64,000 nt of DNA from JAVVHE01 sp032249695 (GTDB lineage Bacteria > Pseudomonadota > Alphaproteobacteria > Sphingomonadales > Sphingomonadaceae): assembly GCA_032249695.1 (NCBI GenBank), contig JAVVHE010000003.1, positions 1 through 64,000 on the forward strand. Direction: 5' to 3'. A model generated the notes under the pieces. That model was not told the DNA's origin. It did not search any database and saw nothing but the letters and a program-made list of their open reading frames with translations. The position numbers and the translations under genes were made by a program. This document shows positions 27,457-35,580 of this stretch, one piece after another; positions within the stretch are counted from its first letter, which is position 1, and each line of letters opens with the position of its first letter.

Positions 27457-27471
27457 CGTCAACGTTTGACG
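27457..27471. promoter_or_regulatory. Palindrome in the receptor promoter region
   Basis: CGTCAA-CGT-TTGACG is a perfect 6-3-6 inverted repeat, about 100 bases upstream of the TonB receptor start and 120 bases upstream of the TTG start at 27593. Each arm contains a TTGACG that could serve as a -35 element for either direction. It may be an operator. No cognate regulator is encoded nearby. Confidence 0.4.
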
Positions 27472-27592
27472 CGAAAATGCGACTGAAATTGAACGACTGT
27501 GTCGCCGAGGGCACAGTTTGCCGCGCGAGGGGAAGCCGTTGAGTGAGCTTGTCGGACGGGGTAGGCATCATAGCTCTGACCGGGAGGATTGT

Positions 27593-28123
27593 TTGCGCCG
27601 TTCCGTTGCCGCCGTCCTGATCTTCGCCCCCACGCTGGCGTTCGCGCAGGGAAACCCTGTCGACCAGCTGATCGCGTGCCGCGCGGAAGCCAATCCGCAG
27701 AAGCGCCTCGCCTGTCTTGACAGCGCCGCGGCCGAAATCGAGCGGACCCGTGCGTCGGGCGAATTGCGCGTCACGCTGAAGCGCGAAGAGCTGAAGCGGC
27801 AGACGCGCGAGTTCGGCCAGGCCGAGCCGGTCCGCCGCGCCAAGGAGAAGCGCGGGCTCGCGCGCGATACCCCGGACGCGCCGCGGCCGATCGAGGTCAA
27901 GGCCATCCAGTCGACGATTGCCGGCGCCACGCGGCCGGCCGAGACGCAGCTGTGGGTGATCCTGCTCGCCGATGGATCGATCTGGCGCGAGCTCGACGGC
28001 GGCCGGTCGACCGATGTGTTGAAGCCCGGCGCGAAGGTGGAGGTGCGCAAGGGCATCCTCGGCAGCTTCATCCTGAAAGCCGAGGGGCAGGCGACCGCGC
28101 TCCGCGTCAAGCGGATGAACTGA
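27593..28123 (+). CDS. Secreted protein of unknown function
   Basis: 176 residues from TTG 27593, chosen because GGGAGGA lies 5 bases before it and the first residues (RRSVAAVLIFAPTLAFAQ) form a signal peptide. An ATG-less extension to 27518 is not needed. The mature protein has NPVDQLIACRAEANPQKRLACLDSAA, a helical cysteine pair seen in several periplasmic proteins of sphingomonads, and a beta-rich end LWVILLADGSIWRELDGG then KPGAKVEVRKGILGSF. No enzymatic motif is visible. It converges on argJ, with 5 bases between. Confidence 0.7.
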   Translation: MRRSVAAVLIFAPTLAFAQGNPVDQLIACRAEANPQKRLACLDSAAAEIERTRASGELRVTLKREELKRQTREFGQAEPVRRAKEKRGLARDTPDAPRPIEVKAIQSTIAGATRPAETQLWVILLADGSIWRELDGGRSTDVLKPGAKVEVRKGILGSFILKAEGQATALRVKRMN

Positions 28124-28128
28124 GCCGC

Positions 28129-29352
28129 CTAGCTGCGGTAATCGGCGTTGATCGAGATGTAGCCGTGCGTCAGGTCGCACGTCCAAACCGTGGCGCGGCC
28201 GTCGCCGAGGTCCAGATCGACCTCGACCAGCACGTCGCGGCCCTTGAGATGCGCTGCGACCGGCGCTTCGTCATAGCCGGGGACGACCATGCCGCGGGCT
28301 GCGACCTCGACTCCGCCGAAGCGGATCGACAGGCGATCGCGGTCGGCGGCCTCGCCCGCTTTGCCCACGGCCATCACCACGCGGCCCCAGTTGGCGTCCT
28401 CGCCAGCGATCGCGGTCTTGACGAGCGGCGAATTCGCGATCGACATGGCGATGCGCTTGGCGGCGCGGTCGTCCTCGGCCCCGGTCACGCGCACCTCGAT
28501 CAGCTTCTGCGCCCCCTCGCCGTCGCGGACGATCTGCAGCGCCAGCTCGCGGCACACCTCGGTCAGCGCTGCAGCAAACGCTCGATGCTCGCCCAGCTCG
28601 GCCCCGCCGGCCGCGCCGGTTGCAAAGGCGAGCAGCGTGTCGCTGGTGGAGGTATCGCCATCAACCGTGATCGCGTGGAAGCTGACATCTGCCGCACGCG
28701 TCAGCATTGCCTGCAGCGCCGGGGCTGCGACGGGGGCGTCGGTGAACACGAATGCCAGCATCGTTGCCATGTCGGGCGCGATCATGCCTGATCCCTTGGC
28801 GATCCCAACGATCGAATATGCCCGCCCGTCGATCTCAAGGGTGCGGCCGACGCCCTTGGGGAAGGTGTCGGTCGTGCCGATCGCGCCCGCTGCGTGCTCC
28901 CAGGTGGCGTCCGATCCAACGCGCAGCTTGGCAAACGCGCCCTCCAGCCCGGCGCGCGCCTTGTCCTGCGGCAGCGGCACGCCGATCACGCCGGTCGATG
29001 CAGCGAAGACTTGATCGGGCGCGCAGCCAAGCTCGGCTGCGACCGCGCCGGTCAGCATCCGCACCGCCGCCTCGCCCGCGACGCCGGTGAACGCGTTCGC
29101 GTTGCCAGCGTTCACAACCAGCGCCCGCGCAGTGCCGCCTGCCGCCAGCGCACGGCGGCAATGCTCCACCTCGGGCGACGGGCATTTTGAGCGCGTGGTC
29201 AGCCCGGCCACCGCCGCTCCGCCAGCGAAGACCGCGAGCGTCAGGTCCGCGCGCTCCCACGCCTTGTAGCGCGCGCGGGCGACGGCGACGCGGACCCCGG
29301 CGACGGGCGGCAGATCGGGGAAGCGGTCGGGGGCGAGCGGGGAACGGTCCAT
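28129..29352 (-). CDS. argJ: Glutamate N-acetyltransferase / amino-acid acetyltransferase ArgJ
   Basis: 407 residues. ArgJ transfers acetyl from N-acetylornithine to glutamate, and in bifunctional forms can also use acetyl-CoA, in arginine synthesis. The self-processing site is visible in SGMIAPDMATMLAF, where the threonine is the nucleophile. VVNAGNANAFTG, TGVIGVPLP and DGDTSTSDT are further family blocks, and the C-terminus is intact. The start is ATG 29352. The neighbour manC follows on the same strand with its stop 46 bases upstream of this start, so cotranscription is possible but not expected functionally. Confidence 0.95.
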   Translation of the reverse strand: MDRSPLAPDRFPDLPPVAGVRVAVARARYKAWERADLTLAVFAGGAAVAGLTTRSKCPSPEVEHCRRALAAGGTARALVVNAGNANAFTGVAGEAAVRMLTGAVAAELGCAPDQVFAASTGVIGVPLPQDKARAGLEGAFAKLRVGSDATWEHAAGAIGTTDTFPKGVGRTLEIDGRAYSIVGIAKGSGMIAPDMATMLAFVFTDAPVAAPALQAMLTRAADVSFHAITVDGDTSTSDTLLAFATGAAGGAELGEHRAFAAALTEVCRELALQIVRDGEGAQKLIEVRVTGAEDDRAAKRIAMSIANSPLVKTAIAGEDANWGRVVMAVGKAGEAADRDRLSIRFGGVEVAARGMVVPGYDEAPVAAHLKGRDVLVEVDLDLGDGRATVWTCDLTHGYISINADYRS

Positions 29353-29398
29353 GCGTCCCGCCTAGCGGGCAGGCGCTGGCGGGTGAAGCGTGGCGGAG

Positions 29399-30487
29399 CT
29401 AGCAGCCGTGCCGTTCGGGCTCGGGCCGTCCCCGCGCTTTCAGCTCGTCGACGATGCGCTTCACCTCCTGCGTGCGTCCGCGCGGTAGGATCAGCACCGC
29501 GTCGCTGGTCGCGACGACCGTCAGTCCCTCGACCCCGACGACCGCGATGAGCGGCCCCTCCGATCGCAGCAGGCAGTTGGCCGAATCGAGCGCGATCACG
29601 TCGCCGCGGATCACGTTGCCCTCGGCGTCGGGCTCGGCGACCGCATGGAGGGCGTCCCACGATCCGATGTCGGACCAGCCCATACTGACCGGCACGACCG
29701 CGACGCGCGCGGCCTTCTCCATGACGGCGTAGTCGATCGAGTCGGACGGGCAGGCGGCCCAGGCTGCCGCTTCGGGCACCAGCCGGGACCCGGCCCGGTC
29801 CGCGCGCGCGACCGCCTGGTCCACGGCGGCGGCGATCAGCGGGGCGTGCCGCTGCAATTCCTCTAGATAGCGGTCGACGCGCATCAGGAAAATGCCGCCG
29901 TTCCACGCGTAGCCGCCATGGGCCAAATATGCCTCGGCCAGCTCGCGCGCCGGTTTCTCGACGAAACGCGCCACTTCGCGCACCCCGGTGCCGAGCTCGC
30001 CGCCCATCTCGATATAGCCGTAGCCGGTTTGGGGCGAGTCGGGCGCGATGCCGAACGTGACCAGCCAGCCATCGCGCGCGACGGGGGCGGCGCGATCTAC
30101 CGCTGCGCGGAACGCTGGCACGTCGGCGATCACGTGGTCGGAGGGCATGACCAGCAGCAGCGCCTCGCCGCGTCCCGAACGCTCCAGCCACGCAGCGGGC
30201 AGCGCGATGGCGGGCGCGGTGTTGCGGCCCGAAGGCTCGACGAAGCTGAGGCCCGGCGCGATCCCCGCCTCGGCCAGCAGCTGTTCAATCTGCGCAGCCT
30301 GCGCTGCGCCGGTGACGATGAGCGGCTGTTCGAACCCGTCCGCGCCCGCGGTGCGCAGCGCAGTCTCGACGATCATCGCTCGATCGCCAGCCAGCGGCAG
30401 CAGCTGCTTGGGGCTTTCCGCCCGGCTCAGCGGCCACAGGCGCGATCCGACCCCGCCCGACAGGATCACCGGCCAGATCGCCACCAC
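29399..30487 (-). CDS. manC: Mannose-1-phosphate guanylyltransferase
   Basis: 362 residues that make GDP-mannose from mannose-1-phosphate and GTP, the precursor for mannose, fucose or rhamnose residues of polysaccharides. The nucleotide-binding signature VILSGGVGSRLWPLSR (residues 7-22), followed by PKQLLPL, is intact, as are FVEPSGRNTAPAIA and VMPSDHVI. The isomerase domain found in longer ManC proteins is absent. The start is a GTG or ATG near 30487. It is divergent from the XrtA-type sugar transferase block, so it probably serves the same exopolysaccharide. Confidence 0.93.
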   Translation of the reverse strand: MVAIWPVILSGGVGSRLWPLSRAESPKQLLPLAGDRAMIVETALRTAGADGFEQPLIVTGAAQAAQIEQLLAEAGIAPGLSFVEPSGRNTAPAIALPAAWLERSGRGEALLLVMPSDHVIADVPAFRAAVDRAAPVARDGWLVTFGIAPDSPQTGYGYIEMGGELGTGVREVARFVEKPARELAEAYLAHGGYAWNGGIFLMRVDRYLEELQRHAPLIAAAVDQAVARADRAGSRLVPEAAAWAACPSDSIDYAVMEKAARVAVVPVSMGWSDIGSWDALHAVAEPDAEGNVIRGDVIALDSANCLLRSEGPLIAVVGVEGLTVVATSDAVLILPRGRTQEVKRIVDELKARGRPEPERHGC

Positions 30488-30609
30488 ACCGTTCCAGCCT
30501 CAACCATTGCCGAGCGGCGCTTAGAAGGGGGTGGAGGGCGTCGCAACCAGAAAGGCACAGACCCGTAAAGACGATCGAAAGGGGGGGGACCTTCCTCTGA
30601 CCGCAGAGC

Positions 30610-30626
30610 GCCCGCTATAGGCGGGC
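30610..30626. promoter_or_regulatory. Short hairpin in the manC / sugar transferase intergenic region
   Basis: GCCCGC-TATAG-GCGGGC forms a 6-bp stem 39 bases before the sugar transferase start. It may be an operator or just a local hairpin. No sigma-54 -24/-12 pair was found in this 177-base region. Confidence 0.3.
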
Positions 30627-30664
30627 CGGGCGGCGGCTCTTGAGGGACTGGGTATAGTCAGCGC

Positions 30665-32050
30665 GTGCTTCGATTGTTCAACCACCACGTGCCGGCGGCG
30701 CTGCTGCTGCTGGGGCTGATCGAGTTTGCGCTGCTGTTCAATGCTGCCGAACTCGCTTGGCAGGTGCGGGCGGCCCAGATCGACAGCGGCATGTCACGCT
30801 TCGGCTCTCGCCTGCCGCAGCTGCTGGTGTTCGCGGCCGTCGTCTGGACCTCGATGCTCGCGGTCGGGGTTTATCACACACACAGCTATCGATCGCTTCG
30901 TGTCTCTGCGACTCGGATGGTCGTTGCAGTCGCCACGGCGATTCTCGTGCTGGCGGCGTTGTTCTACTTCGTGCCCGGAGTGTCGCTGTGGCGCTCGATC
31001 TCGATTTATGCGCTGCTGTTCGGCTTCGTGCTCGTGCTCGTGTGGCGCTATGTTTTTCTGCGCGTCGTGGGCCTCGATAATTTTCGCCGTCGCGTGATGA
31101 TCCTCGGCGCTGGGAGCCGCGCGTCCCGCGTGGCGGCGCTGGCACGCCAGCCCGGGGCCAGTTTCGAAACGGTGTGCTTCGTCCGGATGACCGACGCGAC
31201 GCCGCAGGTTGAAGGCGCGATTGCGCGCGCAGAGCTGCCATCAATGTCCGAGGTGGCAACGCGTGAGCGCCTCGACGAAGTGGTCGTTGCGATCGAGGAA
31301 CGGCGCGGCGCACTCCCGATGGACGATCTGCTGCAGGTGCGCATCGCAGGCGTGCCGGTGACCGATTTCAGCACGTTCATCGAGCGCGAGACGGGCCGTG
31401 TGGACCTTGAGTTCACGCGGCCGTCGTGGCTGATCTTCTCGGACGGCTTCCTGGGTGGGAAGCGGTTGACCGCGGTCGGCAAGCGGCTGTTCGATGTGAG
31501 CGTCAGCATGCTGCTGCTGGTGATGACCTCGCCGCTGCAGCTGCTGGCGGCGCTGGCCGTCAAGGCAACATCGCGCGGTCCTGTATTCTACACGCAGGAG
31601 CGGGTCGGCCAGTTCGGCCGGACGTTCCGCGTGGTGAAGTTCCGCTCGATGACCGTCGACGCTGAGAAGCACGGGCCGCAGTTCGCATCCAAGAACGACA
31701 CGCGCGTTACTCCGGTCGGGCGTTTCATCCGCCTGACGCGAATCGATGAAATCCCGCAAATCTACTGCGTCTTGAAGGGCGAGATGAGCTTCATCGGCCC
31801 TCGTCCCGAACGCCCGGTCTTCGTTCGCCAGCTCGCGGCGGAAATTCCGTACTATAACGAGCGGCACGTGGTGAAGCCCGGGATCACTGGATGGGCGCAG
31901 ATCAACTATCCCTATGGCGCGACCGTCGAGGACGCCCGCGCCAAGCTGGAATATGACCTCTACTATATCAAGAATTACAGCCTGTTTCTGGATATCCTGA
32001 TCCTCATTCAGACGGTTCGGGTGGTCTTGTGGCAGGACGGGTCACGCTGA
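30665..32050 (+). CDS. XrtA/PEP-CTERM-associated sugar transferase (TIGR03013-type)
   Basis: 461 residues. The N-terminal half has four or five membrane helices (starting ALLLLGLIEFALLF) followed by a nucleotide-binding-like domain (VMILGAGSRASRVA). The C-terminal half is a polyisoprenyl-phosphate hexose-1-phosphate transferase with RVGQFGRTFRVVKFRSM, RFIRLTRIDEIPQIYCVLKGEMSFIGPRPERP and KPGITGWAQINY. It should start an exopolysaccharide repeat unit on the lipid carrier. The start is GTG 30665. It stands two bases before PrsK. That contiguous order with PrsK-PrsR-PrsT is the exosortase A (PEP-CTERM) locus pattern, which supports the assignment. Confidence 0.9.
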   Translation: MLRLFNHHVPAALLLLGLIEFALLFNAAELAWQVRAAQIDSGMSRFGSRLPQLLVFAAVVWTSMLAVGVYHTHSYRSLRVSATRMVVAVATAILVLAALFYFVPGVSLWRSISIYALLFGFVLVLVWRYVFLRVVGLDNFRRRVMILGAGSRASRVAALARQPGASFETVCFVRMTDATPQVEGAIARAELPSMSEVATRERLDEVVVAIEERRGALPMDDLLQVRIAGVPVTDFSTFIERETGRVDLEFTRPSWLIFSDGFLGGKRLTAVGKRLFDVSVSMLLLVMTSPLQLLAALAVKATSRGPVFYTQERVGQFGRTFRVVKFRSMTVDAEKHGPQFASKNDTRVTPVGRFIRLTRIDEIPQIYCVLKGEMSFIGPRPERPVFVRQLAAEIPYYNERHVVKPGITGWAQINYPYGATVEDARAKLEYDLYYIKNYSLFLDILILIQTVRVVLWQDGSR

Positions 32051-32051
32051 C

Positions 32052-34142
32052 ATGGTGCTGAGCTTCGGCGGCCTGATCGCGCACGCTTTCGCGGCGATGG
32101 CCTTCGCGGCGCTTTTCATCGCGCTGTTGCGGCGCGAGACGCCCGGTGCGCCAGCAACGTGGCTGCGCCTCGCTGCCGCGCTGACGGCCACATGGGCGCT
32201 GATCTTCACGGCGGCCGCGAGCGGACATGCGTTTGCGCTTGCGCTTCTTTCGCCGATGGAAACGCTTCGCACCGGCGCTTGGGCCGGGTTCCTTATCGCG
32301 GTGCTCAGCCCCAGCTGGGCCGCGCAGCGCCCCGGGGCGAGCCGGGCGGGGGTCGCCGCGCTCGCAGCCGGAACGGTGCTGCTTCAGCTTGCGCTCGATG
32401 CGCTCGCGACTGTCTTCAGCGAGCCGATCGGCCCCGAGGCGGCGGCGCTCTTCCTGTTTGCGCGCCTGTCGGTCGCGATCGGCGGGCTGGTGCTCGTCCA
32501 CAATCTCTACGTGAACACAGCCCAGTCAGGCCGCTGGTCGATCCAGCTGCTTTGCATCGGGCTGGGCGGTCTGTTCGCCTATGACCTGAACTATTACACG
32601 CTCGGCCTGCTGACGGGCGCGACGAATGCCAACCTGTTCAACATGCGCGGGCTGGCCGACGCGTTCGTCGCCCCGCTGATCTGGCTGTCCGCATCGCGCG
32701 TACCCCAATGGCGGCTGCAGCTCAGCCGCCGCGTCGTGTTCCAGACGTTCAGCTTGGCAGCGATCGGCGGCTATCTCGTGCTGATGTCGGTCCTCGGCTG
32801 GGGGCTGCGGCAGTTCGGCGGCGACTGGGGCAAGCTGCTGCAAACCGCCGTGATCGTCGCGATGCTGCTCGGTGCCGCCGTGGTGCTGGTCTCGGGCCGG
32901 TTCCGGGCATGGGCCAAGGTTCAAATCAACAAGAACTTCTTCGCGTACAAATACGATTACCGCGAGGAGTGGCTGCGCTTCATCTCGACGATCGCGCGCG
33001 AGGATGCGGCCGCTGCCGGGCCCATCCGCGTGCGGGTGATCCAGGCGATATGCCAGATCGTCGACAGCCCGGCGGGCGTGCTGTTCCAGCCCGATGGCGA
33101 CGGCATGCTCTCGCCCAGCGCGCGCTGGAACCAGCTGGAGGCCGATGGCGCGATTGCTCCCGCCGACCCCGTGCTCCAGTATCTGGAGCGCGGGCGCATT
33201 CTCGACCTCGACGAGCCACGCCAGCACCGCGGTGACGGCGCCGCGTTCGAGCTGCCCGCCTGGGCGGCGGACAGCCGCGTCTGGCTCGCGGTGCCGCTCG
33301 CGCATCTCGATCGGATGATCGGCATCGTGGTCATTGCCCGCAGCCTCGCGCCACGGCGGCTGAACTGGGAGGATTACGACCTGCTGCGCACCGCTGGCCG
33401 CCAAGCGGCGAGCTACCTTGCCGAATATGTCAGCCAGGCGCAGCTTAACGAGGCGAGCCGTTTCGATGAGTTCAACCGGCGTTTTGCCTTCATCATGCAC
33501 GATATCAAGAATGTCGCCAGCCAGCTCGGCCTCCTCGCCCGCAACGCCGAGCGACATGCCGACAACCCCGAGTTTCGCGCGGATATGATCGAGACGCTGA
33601 ATGCCTCCACGCGCCGCATGACCGAACTGCTCGCCCGCCTCGGCCAGCGCCCGGCCGACCGCGGCGCGCGTGCCGGGCGGACCGACGTGGCGGCGCTGGT
33701 GCGCCAGGTTGGAGCGTCGAAGCGGGGGGCCTATCCGCAGCTGGTGGTTGAAGCCGATGTGACGGCGTGCGAGGCGCCTATCGATGGCGAGCGGCTGGGG
33801 CAGGCGCTGGAGCATCTGATCCAGAACGCGATCGAAGCGAGCCCCGCCGGCGAGCCGGTGACGATGAGCGTCGCATGCAGCGGCGGCACGGTGATGGTGA
33901 GCGTCGCCGACCGGGGCACCGGCATGTCGCCCGCCTTCATCCGCGACGAGCTGTTCGAGCCGTTCCGATCGACCAAGGCCGGTGGATTCGGCCTTGGCGC
34001 CTACGAGGCGCGCGAGATCGTCCGCGCCGCGGGCGGCAGCCTCAAGGTGGCGAGTCGCGAGGGTGAGGGCACGCGCTTCACGATCACGCTGCCCGTCGCG
34101 GAGCCGCTGAGCGTAGCGCCAGTCGCAGCCGAGGTGGCCTGA
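32052..34142 (+). CDS. prsK: PrsK sensor histidine kinase of the XrtA system
   Basis: 696 residues. Eight to ten N-terminal hydrophobic segments (residues 1-290) are followed by a GAF-like domain (about 310-460) and the kinase core. The phosphorylated histidine is in FAFIMHDIKNVASQLGLLARN (residues 478-498), the N box in ENAIEASP, and the G boxes are DRGTGMSP and GGFGLGAYEAREI. It should autophosphorylate and pass phosphate to PrsR, encoded two bases further on. The signal sensed is unknown and is presumably envelope or exopolysaccharide status. The start is ATG 32052. Confidence 0.92.
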   Translation: MVLSFGGLIAHAFAAMAFAALFIALLRRETPGAPATWLRLAAALTATWALIFTAAASGHAFALALLSPMETLRTGAWAGFLIAVLSPSWAAQRPGASRAGVAALAAGTVLLQLALDALATVFSEPIGPEAAALFLFARLSVAIGGLVLVHNLYVNTAQSGRWSIQLLCIGLGGLFAYDLNYYTLGLLTGATNANLFNMRGLADAFVAPLIWLSASRVPQWRLQLSRRVVFQTFSLAAIGGYLVLMSVLGWGLRQFGGDWGKLLQTAVIVAMLLGAAVVLVSGRFRAWAKVQINKNFFAYKYDYREEWLRFISTIAREDAAAAGPIRVRVIQAICQIVDSPAGVLFQPDGDGMLSPSARWNQLEADGAIAPADPVLQYLERGRILDLDEPRQHRGDGAAFELPAWAADSRVWLAVPLAHLDRMIGIVVIARSLAPRRLNWEDYDLLRTAGRQAASYLAEYVSQAQLNEASRFDEFNRRFAFIMHDIKNVASQLGLLARNAERHADNPEFRADMIETLNASTRRMTELLARLGQRPADRGARAGRTDVAALVRQVGASKRGAYPQLVVEADVTACEAPIDGERLGQALEHLIQNAIEASPAGEPVTMSVACSGGTVMVSVADRGTGMSPAFIRDELFEPFRSTKAGGFGLGAYEAREIVRAAGGSLKVASREGEGTRFTITLPVAEPLSVAPVAAEVA

Positions 34143-34144
34143 GC

Positions 34145-35506
34145 ATGGCGCAAGCCTCCCCGCCCGACCGGCCCAAGCTGCTTGTCATCGAGGACGACGA
34201 GGGGCTGCGGCGTCAGCTGAAATGGTCGTATGAGGATTACGAGGTGGTCCCGGCGGGAGACCGCGGCGCAGCGATCGACGCGCTGCGCCTCCACGAGCCG
34301 GCCGTCGCCACGCTCGATCTCGGCCTGCCCCCCGATCCCGACGGCACCAGCGAGGGCTTCAGCACGCTCGTCGAGCTGCTGCGCCTGAAGCCTAACATGA
34401 AGGTGATCGTCGCGTCCGGCCACGGCGCGCGCGAGAGCGCGCTGAAGGCAATCGAGCTTGGAGCCTATGATTTCTACCAGAAGCCCGTCGTCATCGATGA
34501 GCTTGGGCTGATCGTTCGCCGCGCCTTCCATCTGGCGAACATCGAGGCCGAGAACCGGCGCTTGCGGCAGACCGCCGGCGCCGGTGCGCTGCCGGGTCTG
34601 ATCACGGCCGCGCCCGAGATGCAGAAGGTGGTGCGCATGATCGAGCGCGTCGCCGATACGCGCGTGTCGGTCATGCTGCTCGGCGCGTCGGGGACCGGCA
34701 AGGAGGTTCTCGCCCGCGCGCTCCACAGCCGCAGCAAGCGCGCGGACGGGCCGTTCGTCGCGATCAACTGCGCCGCGATCCCCGAAACGCTGCTGGAATC
34801 GGAGCTGTTCGGCTATGAGAAGGGCGCGTTCACCGGCGCAATCAAGTCCACCGAGGGCAAGATCGAGCTGGCCGAGGGCGGCACGCTGTTCATCGACGAG
34901 ATCGGGGACGTGCCGCTGCCCGTGCAGGTGAAGCTGCTGCGTTTCCTGCAGGAGCGCGTGATCGAGCGCATCGGCGGCCGCCGCACCATGCCCGTCGATA
35001 CGCGCGTCGTCTGCGCCACGCATCGCGATATCGACGCGATGGTGAAGGCTGGTTCGTTCCGCGAGGACCTCTATTACCGGCTGGCCGAGATCGTTATCCG
35101 CATCCCGAGCCTCGCCGAACGCGTTGGCGACGCGCCGCTGCTGGCGGAGTTCTTCCTCGACCGGTTCGGAAAGGAGCTCGGCCGCACCGGCAAGGCGCTC
35201 TCCGCCGACGCGCGCACCGCGATCAACGCCTGGCACTGGCCGGGCAACGTCCGCGAGCTGGAGAACCGCATCAAACGCGCGCTGATCCTGTCCGACGACA
35301 AACGCGTCACCGCAGCGGACCTCGACCTCGATGCCGGCTCGAATGAGCCGCTCAACCTCAAAACGGCGCGCGAGCTTGCAGACCGGCGAGCCATCCGCCA
35401 CGCGATGGCGCGGGTGGACGGCAACGTGACTGCAGCTGCAAAGCTGCTCGGGATCAGCCGTCCAACGCTCTACGATCTTGCGCGACAGTACGAGATCGCA
35501 CTGTAA
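34145..35506 (+). CDS. prsR: PrsR sigma-54-dependent response regulator
   Basis: 453 residues in three parts. The receiver domain (residues 1-125) has the phosphoacceptor in ATLDLGLPPDPDG. The AAA+ central domain has Walker A GASGTGKE, the sigma-54 contact GAFTGA (after GYEK) and GGTLFIDEIGDVPL. A C-terminal Fis-type helix-turn-helix follows (AAKLLGISRPTLYDLARQYEI). It should activate RpoN promoters of PEP-CTERM and exopolysaccharide genes once phosphorylated by PrsK. No -24/-12 promoter element was found by eye in this window, so its targets are probably elsewhere. Confidence 0.94.
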   Translation: MAQASPPDRPKLLVIEDDEGLRRQLKWSYEDYEVVPAGDRGAAIDALRLHEPAVATLDLGLPPDPDGTSEGFSTLVELLRLKPNMKVIVASGHGARESALKAIELGAYDFYQKPVVIDELGLIVRRAFHLANIEAENRRLRQTAGAGALPGLITAAPEMQKVVRMIERVADTRVSVMLLGASGTGKEVLARALHSRSKRADGPFVAINCAAIPETLLESELFGYEKGAFTGAIKSTEGKIELAEGGTLFIDEIGDVPLPVQVKLLRFLQERVIERIGGRRTMPVDTRVVCATHRDIDAMVKAGSFREDLYYRLAEIVIRIPSLAERVGDAPLLAEFFLDRFGKELGRTGKALSADARTAINAWHWPGNVRELENRIKRALILSDDKRVTAADLDLDAGSNEPLNLKTARELADRRAIRHAMARVDGNVTAAAKLLGISRPTLYDLARQYEIAL

Positions 35507-35580
35507 ACCGCCTGCTGCCGAGCAGCCACCGCGCCGCTATACCGCCTTCGAATTAGGGATACCTGGGGAGACAGCCGTCC

